A stretch of 58,929 bases of DNA from CAYVQF01 sp964454015 (GCA_964454015.1 CAYVQF010000034.1:1-58929), one strand, 5' to 3'. Counted from the first letter of the stretch, positions 24,263-33,686 are shown. A program made the numbers and translations. The notes: a model not told the origin generated them from the letters alone.

Positions 24263-26020
24263 ATGTTGGTCGTTCAGTCATCCAGACAAAGATTTGCAGC
24301 GGAGTCGCCGTGCAGCCAGTCCTTGGCGCCGATGCGATGGTTGTGGATGGCTCTGCTGATGTTGAGTGCGTGTGGTGAATTTGGTGAAGATGTTGGCGTC
24401 CCGGCGCTGCGTGAGTGTAGTACCCATGGGGATTGTCTTGATGGCTTAGAGTGCCAGGCTCGCTTCTGTGTCGATCCGGCGGTGAGCGTGACCCCCATTG
24501 CCCTTCAGTTGACCCTCTCGGGCTCGGCGTCGGAACCGCCACGCCAGGTTAGCCAACTGGAGCATGTTCCGGGTGAACAGTTGCCAGACATCATCGTGCA
24601 GCCCTTGCTAGGGGTGAATGTCGAAGTGACGCGGCGCACCGAGCCGATCGCGGCGACGGTGCGTTTTCGTTCGCAGCGCTCGATTGCAGGGACCACGCTT
24701 GACGTGTGGGCCGAGACGGGCAGCCAAGGGGCACGCTTGGAGCTGGTGCCAGGCACCTACGAAGTGAACGTCAGGCCGAGTGAAGAGAGTGGCTTACCGG
24801 GTCGCAGTTACTATGGTGTCGAGATCAAAGGGGAGCTGGGACGCGGTGGCATGCAGACCGTGGCGCTGCCTTTGGTGGACATCAATGCTGATGAGCGCCT
24901 GGTGGTGGTGCGGGGCACCTTGCACTTGTCTTACATGAAGCGCGATGGAGAGGTTCCGGCGCGTCTGGTCAGGGTCAAGGCGCGGACGGTAGATGGCCAG
25001 CACACCTCGTCGTCTGCGGTGACTTGCCCTGGGAGCGAGGAGGCCTGTGAAGGTGCTTTCGAGCTGGTTTTGCCCGCGCAGAAGCTGAGCGAGCGGCGCG
25101 AGTACCAGTTGCTCATCGAGCCTACGCAAGAAGGCCAGGCGCTTCCCAAGATGACCCTCGCCGGCTTTAGCGTTTCCCCCGAGCAGCTCGCTGCGGCGAA
25201 TGTCCTGACCAGCGACTCGGTGGAGCTCGTGCTCGAGAAGCAGGTTGCTCATGGCATTCCAGATTTTTCTCCGGTGCATGGGGTGGTCGTCGGTCGAGGG
25301 GAGCTGCAGCCCGTCGCGGGGGCCATCGTCAGCGCGCGTGGCACGATAGGTTTGGCCCGGGAGATTGAGTTTGCGGCGACGGCGGCCTCGCCCACGGACG
25401 CGCAGGGTGCCTTCACGCTCATGTTGCCCACGGTCGTCGATCTGGCGCATGATCTGACGGTGACAGTGACGGTGGAGCAGAGCAGTCCCTATGCATCTGG
25501 GCACTTCGATCGCTTCTCTCTCTCCGATGCCGGGCTGCAATTGGTACTGGACCGCAAGCGGCTGTTGAACGGCGTCGTCTTTGCGCGGGACACTTTGGTC
25601 CCTGCGGCGAAGGTCAATGTCATGGCGCGCCCTGTTGGGGATGGCTTTGCGGCGGGCAATCAGGCGAGCACGGACACGAGCGCCGATGGCGCGTTTGTCT
25701 TGCGTTTAGAGCCGGGTCTGCATGAGCTGATCTTTAGACCACCGAGTCAACTGCTTTTGCCGCGTCTGATTCAAAGGGTCTATGTGGAGGGTGCGTCAGA
25801 GCCCAGCGCCAAGATCTTCGTTTTGGGCCGCAGCTCAGTGGTCTTTGGGCGGGTGCTGCTCCCCGACCAAGAGCCAGCCGTGGGCGTTGGGGTCGAGGTT
25901 TTTGCGGTGAGAGACGAGGGGATGAGGGCGGTGTTGATCGGCAGTGGGAGCACGGATGGTGCAGGTATTTACCGCATCATCGTCCCCAACCCGGATGACT
26001 TTTTGTGGCCAGAAGGCTGA
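24263..26020 (+). CDS. Lipoprotein with carboxypeptidase-regulatory-like repeats
   Basis: A 585-residue protein. ATG 24263 has GAGG upstream; an internal ATG at 24332 (MRWLWMALLMLSAC) would give a more typical short lipoprotein signal. The lipobox is LSAC. The mature protein starts with CSTHGDCLDGLECQARFC, the same short Cys motif as the giant Cys-rich lipoproteins at 552 and 2958. The rest is beta-rich, with several CarboxypepD_reg-like segments (VHGVVVGRGELQPVAGAIVSA, LNGVVFARDTLVPAAKVNV, FGRVLLPDQEPAVGVGVEV). Such domains occur in outer-membrane-linked structural or transport proteins. Function unknown. A hairpin terminator candidate follows 9 nt after the stop. Confidence 0.78.
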   Translation: MLVVQSSRQRFAAESPCSQSLAPMRWLWMALLMLSACGEFGEDVGVPALRECSTHGDCLDGLECQARFCVDPAVSVTPIALQLTLSGSASEPPRQVSQLEHVPGEQLPDIIVQPLLGVNVEVTRRTEPIAATVRFRSQRSIAGTTLDVWAETGSQGARLELVPGTYEVNVRPSEESGLPGRSYYGVEIKGELGRGGMQTVALPLVDINADERLVVVRGTLHLSYMKRDGEVPARLVRVKARTVDGQHTSSSAVTCPGSEEACEGAFELVLPAQKLSERREYQLLIEPTQEGQALPKMTLAGFSVSPEQLAAANVLTSDSVELVLEKQVAHGIPDFSPVHGVVVGRGELQPVAGAIVSARGTIGLAREIEFAATAASPTDAQGAFTLMLPTVVDLAHDLTVTVTVEQSSPYASGHFDRFSLSDAGLQLVLDRKRLLNGVVFARDTLVPAAKVNVMARPVGDGFAAGNQASTDTSADGAFVLRLEPGLHELIFRPPSQLLLPRLIQRVYVEGASEPSAKIFVLGRSSVVFGRVLLPDQEPAVGVGVEVFAVRDEGMRAVLIGSGSTDGAGIYRIIVPNPDDFLWPEG

Positions 26021-26028
26021 CAAGAAAG

Positions 26029-26059
26029 GAAACAGGGCGACTTGTGGCCGCCCTGTTTC
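26029..26059. terminator. 11-bp perfect hairpin between convergent genes
   Basis: GAAACAGGGCG (26029-26039) and CGCCCTGTTTC (26049-26059) are perfect inverted repeats with a 9-nt loop, just after the stop at 26020. The stem ends in TTTC rather than a long T run. This is a likely terminator for the plus-strand lipoprotein gene, possibly active in both directions. Confidence 0.6.
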
Positions 26060-26317
26060 ACGCGAGATCTCATCATGATCTGCCTTCGTTGCTACTGACG
26101 TGACATCCTTGTCACAGCGCGGCAACGGTACGAATCCTGCGCGTCCGTGCGCAAAACGCGCCATCCCTGGCCGAGTGGCACCCAGGTGAAGCGGCGTCCT
26201 TGCCGACACCCACTTTGGCGCTCACAAAATGGACCCTATCACGGCGGTGGCTTGCAGTAAAAAAAGGCACCTTGCTGTGGATGACCGGTGGGGCACGGCG
26301 GATGTAGGTCCAAGACA
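26060..26317. other. Convergent intergenic region
   Basis: About 260 nt between the terminator hairpin and the galU stop. It holds a 16-bp inverted repeat, GTGACATCCTTGTCAC (26100-26115), and an A7 run (26259-26265) that would be a T run downstream of galU on the minus strand, though I find only a weak stem before it. No convincing gene was seen. Confidence 0.4.
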
Positions 26318-27190
26318 TCAGGGGCGCGTGCGACGCAGGATGGTTTCAATTTCTCGTCTGATTTTAGCTGCTTGTGAGGGGTCGTCTAGGGCGATGTCGA
26401 CGCTGGCAGCGAGAAGCCCCAGAGGCTGCCCGACGTCATGGCGCACACCGTCGTAGCGCACCCCATGCACCGGCTCGCAGCGCGCCATGCGCCGGAGCGC
26501 GTCGGTGAGCTGGATCTCTCCGCCATGGCCAGCGGCTTGGGTCATGAGGAGGTCAAAGATGCGTGGCGTCAGGATGTATCGCCCGATAATGGCGAGATTG
26601 GAGGGGGCCTGCTCCGGTGCGGGCTTCTCGACCATGTCGAGCAGGAGAGAGACCTTGGCGTCGGCATCGACGGCTTTGGCGATGCCATAGTGGCCAGTGT
26701 CTTGAGGTGGAACCTCCATGAGCAGCACTGAGGACCCAGCCCCGGCTGCCGTGATGAGTTGAGATGTAGCACCCGGTACGCCGCGCAACACTTCGTCTGG
26801 CAGCAGCAAGGCAAAAGGGCGGTTGCCAATGGCCTGTCGTGCACATAACACGGCGTGGCCGAGGCCCAGGGGCTCCTCCTGTACTGCTGCGTGCACCCGA
26901 AGCTGGTCCCAGGCCAGCTCTTGTGGATGTTCGCTGTCGGTGTCGCCGATGGCATCTCGCAGTTGGTGGTGCCGCTGGAAGTGGGCTACCACCTCTTGCT
27001 TGTCTGGCGAGACGACGAAGACGATCTCACGGCAGCCCGCTTGTAGCGCCTCTTCGACGGCATAAGAGGCCGCGGTGCGACGCCACACTGGGAGTAGCTC
27101 TTTGGGTACGGAGCGCGAGACCGGTAACCAGCGCGTGCCTCTTCCTGCGACCGGGATGACAGCGACTTCGATAGTGCTATGGGTAGACAT
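26318..27190 (-). CDS. galU: UTP-glucose-1-phosphate uridylyltransferase
   Basis: A 290-residue protein of typical GalU length. It makes UDP-glucose for envelope polysaccharides. The nucleotidyltransferase signature is VIPVAGRGTRWLPVSRSVPKELLPV, followed by EEALQAGCREIVFVVS. Product-site motifs LGHAVLCARQ, FALLLPDEVL and the C-terminal MARCEPVHGVRYDGVRHDVGQP complete the family pattern. The start MSTHSTIEVAV lies 57 nt downstream of the porin gene, in the same direction, with no clear promoter between them, so they may be co-transcribed. Confidence 0.95.
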   Translation of the reverse strand: MSTHSTIEVAVIPVAGRGTRWLPVSRSVPKELLPVWRRTAASYAVEEALQAGCREIVFVVSPDKQEVVAHFQRHHQLRDAIGDTDSEHPQELAWDQLRVHAAVQEEPLGLGHAVLCARQAIGNRPFALLLPDEVLRGVPGATSQLITAAGAGSSVLLMEVPPQDTGHYGIAKAVDADAKVSLLLDMVEKPAPEQAPSNLAIIGRYILTPRIFDLLMTQAAGHGGEIQLTDALRRMARCEPVHGVRYDGVRHDVGQPLGLLAASVDIALDDPSQAAKIRREIETILRRTRP

Positions 27191-27247
27191 GACTCAGCCT
27201 CATGAGGTTCTGGCGCGTGGGCGGCGCTGGCCGGCAGAGATGGCCTC

Positions 27248-28765
27248 CTAGAAGGAGTATCGTCCTTGCATGAACACGATGTTGGGGCCCGCCGTGCGGT
27301 TGCCGAACTTCGAATCCCGGTCGCCGCCATGCAACAGAGCACCTGCTACCAGCTCAGTGGCTTGCCAGAATTTGAAGGACAAAGAAGGGAAGGCGATAAA
27401 GCTGGTGTCCTGCAGGTTGATCATGCCAAAGAGTCGAATCAAGACTTGCTCGTTGAACGTTTTGAAGTCGGAGCCAGCGACGATGTAGTCGCCGAGCTCA
27501 GCCGTGCCAAACTCGTCGACGAAACCATGGAGATACTGGACGTTCATGTACCACCATTTGGTAAAGGTGTAGTCGAGACCGGCGGTCAGCTTCCAGAACC
27601 ACCCGCGTTCAACTTGCGTCTCGCGGAAAACTTGATCGTTGATGGTGATGTCGAGGTAGACGCCGTCGTGAAAGGTCATGGCGAACTCACCCCAGATACC
27701 GATTCCCCCGAGTGCGTCCAGTGAGGCAGAGAAGTCTGCGCCAAGGACACTCACCCGTGGATAAATGAGATCGACGTCGGTATAGCCGACGAGTCCGGCC
27801 AGGGTGGGGAAACGATTCATCATTTCCATGACGGTTTCGAGGTCGTTGAGGTCAGGCAAAGGGAAAAGCGTGCCTTCATAGATGGCAGAGACGCGCACGT
27901 TCTTCGGCTGGACGTTGTGATCGAAGCCATGGTAGGCCATCAATCCAAAGTCCACACCGAAGAGCGAGAAGCCTAGGCGCGCGCCAACCTGGGCGTTTTC
28001 GATGACCTCTTCAGGCTGCTGGACGCGCACGTTGTAGACCACGTCGCCCCCTTTGGCGAGGAAGGCTTTCTGGACGTCCACGAGGTTCTTCAGTAAGTCG
28101 GCGCGGACGAAACGGCGGAACTGGTCGGGCTCTGAGAAGGCATGCAGCGCGCTGTCGGGAATGAGGGCGGATCGAAACAGGGGCACGACCACCAGTTGCA
28201 GGTGGACCTCGTCAAGGATGGGCGTGACCTCGCCTTCGATGATCCAGCCCGGGTGGTAGGTCAATGAGATCATCTCGTTGGCGACGCGGCGGCCAAAGTC
28301 GATGGGATCCTCCAGGTCGAAGGCGTTGATGACGCTGGTGGGGTTGAAGCGGTCAGCCGTACCCCAATCGACGATCTGGCGGCCGATGCGAAGGTCGAAG
28401 CCCTCAGCAATGAAGTCGATAATCTGCAAGTAGAGGCCTTCACTTTCGAAGTAGTAAGCGTCGACAGCCTGTCTGGAACGCAATGAATCGAAAGTATCGA
28501 CTTCGGATCGTCCACTGAAAACCACGGCGAGGTCGACCAGGGCGTCTACGTTGGCCCAACTCAACATGGCCGTGAGGCGCGCCAAATTATCGAGCCGCTC
28601 GATGCGGTAGTCTGCGGCGTCCGCAGGCGCATCATTGCCAGGAACGGCGACGCGGAGGTCGGTCTGCACCACGCCGCGGTAGTCGATGCTGGTCTGGCCA
28701 TGAAGCCACGAGGGCGAGGTGAGAGAGGCGAAGACGAAGAGGAAGAGAGATAAATTTTTTCGCAT
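27248..28765 (-). CDS. DUF1302-like outer-membrane beta-barrel protein
   Basis: A 505-residue protein. The start MRKNLSLFLFVFASL (ATG at 28765) has AGGGA upstream and gives a signal peptide with a likely cut after LHG or GQT. The mature part is a series of alternating strands with a terminal aromatic (GRYSF), a usual outer-membrane barrel ending. The block FDLRIGRQIVDWGTADRFNPTSV is typical of DUF1302 proteins, which are thought to be outer-membrane porins. Substrate unknown. A good minus-strand promoter lies at 28831-28859. Confidence 0.85.
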   Translation of the reverse strand: MRKNLSLFLFVFASLTSPSWLHGQTSIDYRGVVQTDLRVAVPGNDAPADAADYRIERLDNLARLTAMLSWANVDALVDLAVVFSGRSEVDTFDSLRSRQAVDAYYFESEGLYLQIIDFIAEGFDLRIGRQIVDWGTADRFNPTSVINAFDLEDPIDFGRRVANEMISLTYHPGWIIEGEVTPILDEVHLQLVVVPLFRSALIPDSALHAFSEPDQFRRFVRADLLKNLVDVQKAFLAKGGDVVYNVRVQQPEEVIENAQVGARLGFSLFGVDFGLMAYHGFDHNVQPKNVRVSAIYEGTLFPLPDLNDLETVMEMMNRFPTLAGLVGYTDVDLIYPRVSVLGADFSASLDALGGIGIWGEFAMTFHDGVYLDITINDQVFRETQVERGWFWKLTAGLDYTFTKWWYMNVQYLHGFVDEFGTAELGDYIVAGSDFKTFNEQVLIRLFGMINLQDTSFIAFPSLSFKFWQATELVAGALLHGGDRDSKFGNRTAGPNIVFMQGRYSF

Positions 28766-28830
28766 GTGTCCCTGGATCAAAGCAGCACGCCACCGTGCCC
28801 AAGGACAGGTCGCGTAGGTTTGCCGCGCGG

Positions 28831-28859
28831 TTCATAGTACAGCTTGAGCCGGGTTTCAA
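28831..28859 (-). promoter_or_regulatory. Candidate promoter TTGAAA-N17-TATGAA
   Basis: On the minus strand, TTGAAA (28859-28854) and TATGAA (28836-28831) are 17 nt apart, 66 nt upstream of the porin ATG at 28765. Confidence 0.45.
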
Positions 28860-28888
28860 TCCCGCGGGCACTTGGCGGTGGCAGGGGT

Positions 28889-29701
28889 TCAGAGGGTCAC
28901 GGCGAGGGCGGCCATGGTCCCCACGGCGCCAAGGACCAGCAAGCCCGCGATTGGGCAGAGGATATAGTCGCGACCACGCAGCGACAGAGCTCCACCCGCA
29001 AAAATCAAGGCGGCCCCGATCGCGCCCGGGATGAGGCCGGTGGCGATGATCTGTTGGGCTGCTTGGGGATCGACGTGTACCAGCAACAGGGGCAAGACGA
29101 AGACAGCCAAGGTGGCGAGGCCGAAGGTGATCTGCACACCCGCTTGGATGCGCTCAGGGGCGGAGAAACGGCGCAGAATCGTGAAGAGGGCCGTGAAGAA
29201 GGCGAAGATGCCGACCGTGATGAAGACGGCCAAGAAGAGCCTGGCCGCCGTGCGGCTTGGGGTCCCCCGCGCTGCGGGTGACTGCTCGACGCTCATGAGC
29301 AGGGCCGCAAAGCGGGCAATGCTGAAACCATGGGCGTTGGCCGGCAAGTCGATCTGGGCCAGCACTTTCTGCCGATCAGGGTGCGGGGCGCTGGCGGCAC
29401 TCCGTGTCAGTCCCGTGCTCAGGGGGGTGCTCAACGCCAGTGGCGTGGTCGGGGCGTCCCCAGTGAATAGGCCTGGGGCGAGGTTGGGCAGGAGCTGGTC
29501 GGTGACGAAGCGCTTCTGCAGCAAAGGCTGGGAGAAGGCCAGTAGCAGCAGAACAGCGCCGATGATGGAGAGCATGCCCGGGAGACGGGAACGCAGCTCT
29601 GAGGACAGCGCCGTCGGTAGCCTGCAGGGGGGAGCCATGGCAGGCACGTCACAGCGCGTCATTGGGGGTTGAGTGAGTGCGTCGTGGATGCTGGCTTTCA
29701 T
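28889..29701 (-). CDS. Four-helix integral membrane protein, unknown
   Basis: A 270-residue protein starting MKASIHDALTQPP, with GGGAG before ATG 29701; a longer upstream frame has no RBS. A first membrane segment (GMLSIIGAVLLLLAFSQPLL, about residues 40-60) is followed by an extracytoplasmic part of about 90 residues (FVTDQLLPNLAPGLFTG and on). Then come a cluster of three more segments (FLAVFITVGIFAFFTALFTIL, GLATLAVFVLPLLLV, IPGAIGAALIFAGGAL) and a final hydrophobic stretch. I recognise no family. It stands alone, upstream of the porin gene. Confidence 0.68.
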   Translation of the reverse strand: MKASIHDALTQPPMTRCDVPAMAPPCRLPTALSSELRSRLPGMLSIIGAVLLLLAFSQPLLQKRFVTDQLLPNLAPGLFTGDAPTTPLALSTPLSTGLTRSAASAPHPDRQKVLAQIDLPANAHGFSIARFAALLMSVEQSPAARGTPSRTAARLFLAVFITVGIFAFFTALFTILRRFSAPERIQAGVQITFGLATLAVFVLPLLLVHVDPQAAQQIIATGLIPGAIGAALIFAGGALSLRGRDYILCPIAGLLVLGAVGTMAALAVTL

Positions 29702-30067
29702 CGTGAACTCCCTGTTGCGGGGAAGGTTGCCTTCCTTTCTCGTCCTGAGCGCGCACCGGGTGAAGGGGCAGCTTGACGGTTGAGTGTGTACGATGAAGAC
29801 GGTGAGGGCAAAAAAGGGGAGCGCATCAGGCTTGGCGGTGGGTGGTTGGCGAACACACAAAGATCAGGCGTCCTGGGAAATTCATTGACAGCGCCAAACG
29901 GGTGTTGTAGTAGCAAGCGCCTTGTGCGGCGCCGCAACGCAACGAAGCGGCGAGACGCATTTGGGGTCAAGCCCATGACCTGTATCGAGCGTGCATGGGA
30001 CATGATGAGCCGGTAGTTCCAGTGGATGGAGTGTTCCGGCCTAGGAATAGGTAGGCGAGGCGTTTCG
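29702..30067. other. Divergent intergenic region upstream of rplY
   Basis: A 366-nt gap between the leftward membrane-protein gene and rplY. It contains a plus-strand promoter candidate (29885-29913) and a short GCGGCGCCGC palindrome near 29930. No tRNA or small gene could be supported. Confidence 0.5.
29885..29913 (+). promoter_or_regulatory. Candidate promoter TTGACA-N17-TAGTAG
   Basis: A perfect -35 TTGACA (29885-29890) and TAGTAG (29908-29913) with a 17-nt spacer. It probably drives rplY and, by readthrough, pth and hppA. Confidence 0.5.
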
Positions 30068-30661
30068 ATGGAAAATTTCGAGCTGAAATGCAATCTCCGC
30101 GAGGCGGGAACGAAAGGTATGGCGCGCCGTCTGCGAATGGCTGGTTTGATCCCTGGCGTTTGCTATGGGCACGCGACCGAGTCTTTCGCTCTTGAGCTAG
30201 ATCCCATTGAGATCACACGGGTACTCTCGGGTCCTTTAGGGGTCAATGCCGTGATCGATTTGGTGGTTGTCGATGGTTCGACTGAGAAGAGTCGCCGCCG
30301 GGTGATGGTGAAGGCAGTGCAGCGCCATCCCGTGACGCGGCGCATGGAGCACGTCGATTTCTACGCGGTGAATCCGGAGAAATTGGTGCAGGTCGACGTT
30401 CCCATCAAGTTGGTAGGACGCTCCAAGGGCGTGGCTGCGGGTGGCCGGATGCGGCAGATCATGCGCACGGCCAAGGTGCGCTGCCTGCCGGCAGCGATCC
30501 CGGCAGATCTGGTTTACGATGTGTCCGCTCTTGACGTGAAACAACGCGCTCAAGTAAGTCAGATCGAGCCCCCCCCAGGGGTGGAGGTGGTTTTCTCGAT
30601 TGATTCTGCCTTCGCACAAGTCATCGCACCGCGTGGCGCCGTGGCAGGCAGCGGCGAGTAG
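30068..30661 (+). CDS. rplY: 50S ribosomal protein L25, CTC type
   Basis: A 197-residue protein, starting MENFELKCNLREAGTKGMARRLR at ATG 30068 behind AGGCGAGG. The N-terminal L25 domain binds 5S rRNA (GLIPGVCYGH, RVMVKAVQRHPVTRRMEHVDFY). The C-terminal beta domain is that of the long TL5/CTC form (VPIKLVGRSKGVAAGG, RCLPAAIPADLVYDVSALDV). The length fits the long form. It is followed by pth 56 nt downstream, a very common arrangement (L25-pth). Confidence 0.95.
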   Translation: MENFELKCNLREAGTKGMARRLRMAGLIPGVCYGHATESFALELDPIEITRVLSGPLGVNAVIDLVVVDGSTEKSRRRVMVKAVQRHPVTRRMEHVDFYAVNPEKLVQVDVPIKLVGRSKGVAAGGRMRQIMRTAKVRCLPAAIPADLVYDVSALDVKQRAQVSQIEPPPGVEVVFSIDSAFAQVIAPRGAVAGSGE

Positions 30662-30717
30662 CACTGGGAAAATGGGGCTGTTCGCCGGGCGAAGGTCTTC
30701 TGAGTGGGATACCTTGG

Positions 30718-31359
30718 ATGAACGGAAGTCCGGCAATGTCGTGGCATAAAGGGGAGCGCGTGCTGATTGTCGGTTTGGGCAATCCCGGTGCGCGTTATGC
30801 GACGACCCGACACAACGCAGGCTTCATGCTGGCTGACCTGGTGGCAGACGCCATGGGCGTGGATGTGAGCCGTGAGAAGTTTGGTGCGCTCTTTGGGAGT
30901 GGCTTGGGTTGGGAGCAACGCCCCTTCGTCATTCTCAAGCCGCAGACCTTCATGAATCTCAGCGGTCGCTCGGTGGCACAAGCCTATTCGTTTTTTGACT
31001 TGGGGCCGGAACGGACCATAGTCTTGCACGATGACATTGACTTGCCATGGGGCGATCTCAGAGTGAAAGTCGGTGGCGGACACGGTGGACACAACGGCCT
31101 GCGTTCAATCATGAAAGAGACCGGCTCAGGTGATTTCGTCCGGGTGCGCATTGGAATCGCGCGGCCCGACAGGGGTGATGTGACCGGCCATGTTTTGGGC
31201 GCCTTCAATGATGATGAGTGGGCGTGTGCTGAGGCAGTGTTTGCGCGCGGCGTGGAGGCGGTGCGCGTGAGTGTGACAGCGGGTCCCAAGGTTGCGATGA
31301 ATCAGATGAACGGTCTTTTCAAGGCGTCGTCGAGACAAGAGGAGTTGCAAGGTGATTGA
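30718..31359 (+). CDS. pth: Peptidyl-tRNA hydrolase
   Basis: A 213-residue protein that frees tRNA from stalled peptidyl-tRNA. Visible signature residues: VGLGNPGARYATTRHNAGF (substrate Asn and catalytic His), LKPQTFMNLSG (Asn) and VLHDDIDLPWGDLRVKVGGG (Asp). Start candidates are ATG 30718 and ATG 30736 (MSWHKGERVLIVG); the latter has GGAAG upstream. The gene overlaps the start of hppA by 8 nt. Confidence 0.95.
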   Translation: MNGSPAMSWHKGERVLIVGLGNPGARYATTRHNAGFMLADLVADAMGVDVSREKFGALFGSGLGWEQRPFVILKPQTFMNLSGRSVAQAYSFFDLGPERTIVLHDDIDLPWGDLRVKVGGGHGGHNGLRSIMKETGSGDFVRVRIGIARPDRGDVTGHVLGAFNDDEWACAEAVFARGVEAVRVSVTAGPKVAMNQMNGLFKASSRQEELQGD

Positions 31360-33673
31360 GTACCTACCTTATTTCATTCCCGTGGCAGGTGTGCTTGCGT
31401 TGGCTTTTGCCTTCTTACGCGCAGGCTGGATCAAGAAGCAGGACGCCGGTACGGATCTCATGAAGGAGATTGCCGGTCACATCAAGGAAGGCGCCATGGC
31501 CTTCCTGCGCCGCGAGTACAAGATCCTGGCGATCTTCGTGGTGGTGGTGGCCGTGCTCCTGGCGGTGGTGAACTGGAATAGTGATGTCAGTCATCCGCTC
31601 ATCGCCTTCTCCTTCGTCGTTGGCGCGGTGTGTTCTGGACTGGCTGGGTTCATCGGGATGCGGATCGCCACGGAGGCCAACGTGCGGACGACCCACGCGG
31701 CGCGCACCGGTTTGGCCGAAGCGCTGCAAGTGGCCTTCAGCGGTGGCGCGGTCATGGGGTTGAGCGTGGTGGGCCTCGGTGTTCTCGGTCTGGGGACGCT
31801 CTATGTGCTCTTCCAGGGCTTCGACTTTGGCGCCAGCTCTGAACTGCTCAACATGGGGGTGGCGCTACAGGTGCTGACGGGCTTCAGCCTCGGCGCGAGC
31901 TCCATCGCGCTCTTCGCCCGTGTCGGTGGCGGCATCTACACCAAAGCGGCCGACGTCGGCGCCGACTTGGTTGGTAAAGTCGAAGCGGGTATCCCCGAAG
32001 ACGATCCCCGCAACCCCGCGACCATCGCTGACAACGTCGGTGACAACGTCGGCGACGTCGCTGGGATGGGAGCGGACCTGTTCGAGTCCTTCGTCGGTTC
32101 GATCATCGGCGCCTCCGTTTTGGGGCTTGGCTTGGTCCAACTCCACCTGCTGCAGACCGGCGAGATGACCTGGGGCCCCGTGCTTCTGCCGTTGTCCATT
32201 GCCGCCGCTGGGATCATCGTCTCCATCGCGTGCACCTTTTTGGTGCGGACCAAGGAGGGAGGCAACCCGCAGCATGCCCTCGATCGTGGCACCATCACGG
32301 CGGCGGTGATCATGGTGGGCGTGACCGCTTTCATCGCCTGGGCCCTGTTGCCCGAGAATGGGATCGTCGTGCCGCGTGGGCCAGAGACCCACACCGTCAC
32401 TTGGCTCATGGTCTTGGCGGCCGTGGGCGGGGGCCTCTTTGCTGGGGTGATCGTCGGCAAGGTCACTGAGTACTACACTGCTGATGGTCGTAAGCCGGTC
32501 ATGGCCATCGCCGAGGCATCGCAGACGGGTAGCGCGACCAACATCATTCAAGGGCTCGCCGTGGGAATGCTTTCGACGGTGATCCCCATCGCCGTCATCG
32601 GTGGCGCGATCCTGGTGGCCTACAGCACGGCTGACCTCTATGGCATCGCCCTGGCGGCGCTGGGCATGCTGGCCACGACGGGCATTCAGTTGGCCGTCGA
32701 CGCCTACGGACCCATTGCCGACAACGCTGGCGGCATCGCCGAGATGAGCGAGCTGCCCAAAGAGGTGCGCGGACGTACGGACAAGCTCGACGCGGTGGGC
32801 AACACCACGGCCGCCATCGGCAAGGGTTTCGCCATCGGATCGGCGGCGCTGACGGCGTTGGCTTTGTTTGCCGCATACAGCCAGCAGGTGGGCCTGTCGG
32901 CCATCGATATTCTCCGGCCCCAGGTCATGGTTGGCTTGCTGGTGGGCGCCATGATGCCCTTCTGGTTCAGTGCCCTTTCCATGCTCGCCGTGGGGCGTTC
33001 GGCCGGTGAGATGATCACCGAGGTCCGGCGGCAGTTCAAGGAGATTCCGGGTCTGCTCGAGGGCAAAGCCAAAGCTGACTATGCCCGCTGCGTCGACATC
33101 TCCACAGCGGCAGCCCTCAAGCAGATGGTTTTTCCTGGGGTGCTCGCCGTGGTGACGCCGATGATCGCCGGTATGCTCGATCCCAGTGGCGCCGTGTTGG
33201 GTGGTTTGGTGGCCGGTGTGACCGTGAGCGGCGTGTTGTTGGCGATTTTCATGGCCAACTCTGGTGGCGCTTGGGACAACGCCAAGAAGTACATCGAGAG
33301 TGGCCACCACGGTGGAAAAGGCTCGGATGCTCACAAGGCGGCCGTGGTGGGTGACACCGTTGGCGATCCCTTCAAGGACACGGCAGGCCCCTCGCTCAAT
33401 ATTCTCATCAAGTTGATGAGCGTGGTCGCCTTGGTCATGGCGCCCGTCATGGTGGGTATGCAGGACGCTGATGATCGAGAGACGCGCTCGATGATGATCA
33501 GCGAGGTCGCAGGCGAGGTGCTTCCTGAGGTGTTGCCTGTGGCCCCAGAAGTTGCCCCCGCTGAGGTGGTGCCAAGCGCGCCTACCCGTGGCGACGTGGC
33601 GGTCGAGGTGCCCGCGGCGCCTGCTGCGCCGCTGGCGTTGAACTTGATGGGAGCGTGGCCCACCAAGAGCTGA
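31352..33673 (+). CDS. hppA: Membrane-bound ion-translocating pyrophosphatase (K+-dependent type)
   Basis: A 773-residue polytopic membrane protein starting at GTG 31352 behind GAGGAG and overlapping the end of pth. It couples pyrophosphate hydrolysis to H+ or Na+ pumping. Catalytic motifs are canonical: DVGADLVGKVEAGIPEDDPR, DNVGDNVGDVAGMGADL and GDTVGDPFKDTAGPSLN. The segment GNTTAAIGKGFAIGSAALTA carries the Ala/Gly pair of the K+-dependent subfamily (K+-independent enzymes have Lys there). Oddly, about 60 residues follow the last helix (EVLPEVLPVAPEVAPAEV and on), a Pro/Val/Ala-rich tail not normal for the family. Confidence 0.96.
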   Translation: MIEYLPYFIPVAGVLALAFAFLRAGWIKKQDAGTDLMKEIAGHIKEGAMAFLRREYKILAIFVVVVAVLLAVVNWNSDVSHPLIAFSFVVGAVCSGLAGFIGMRIATEANVRTTHAARTGLAEALQVAFSGGAVMGLSVVGLGVLGLGTLYVLFQGFDFGASSELLNMGVALQVLTGFSLGASSIALFARVGGGIYTKAADVGADLVGKVEAGIPEDDPRNPATIADNVGDNVGDVAGMGADLFESFVGSIIGASVLGLGLVQLHLLQTGEMTWGPVLLPLSIAAAGIIVSIACTFLVRTKEGGNPQHALDRGTITAAVIMVGVTAFIAWALLPENGIVVPRGPETHTVTWLMVLAAVGGGLFAGVIVGKVTEYYTADGRKPVMAIAEASQTGSATNIIQGLAVGMLSTVIPIAVIGGAILVAYSTADLYGIALAALGMLATTGIQLAVDAYGPIADNAGGIAEMSELPKEVRGRTDKLDAVGNTTAAIGKGFAIGSAALTALALFAAYSQQVGLSAIDILRPQVMVGLLVGAMMPFWFSALSMLAVGRSAGEMITEVRRQFKEIPGLLEGKAKADYARCVDISTAAALKQMVFPGVLAVVTPMIAGMLDPSGAVLGGLVAGVTVSGVLLAIFMANSGGAWDNAKKYIESGHHGGKGSDAHKAAVVGDTVGDPFKDTAGPSLNILIKLMSVVALVMAPVMVGMQDADDRETRSMMISEVAGEVLPEVLPVAPEVAPAEVVPSAPTRGDVAVEVPAAPAAPLALNLMGAWPTKS

Positions 33674-33686
33674 GTGAGGGCGGGGT

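Noticed and set aside
26112..26318. 68-residue minus-strand frame downstream of galU
   Set aside because: No start signal, odd composition and no recognisable feature; it lies in a convergent intergenic gap.
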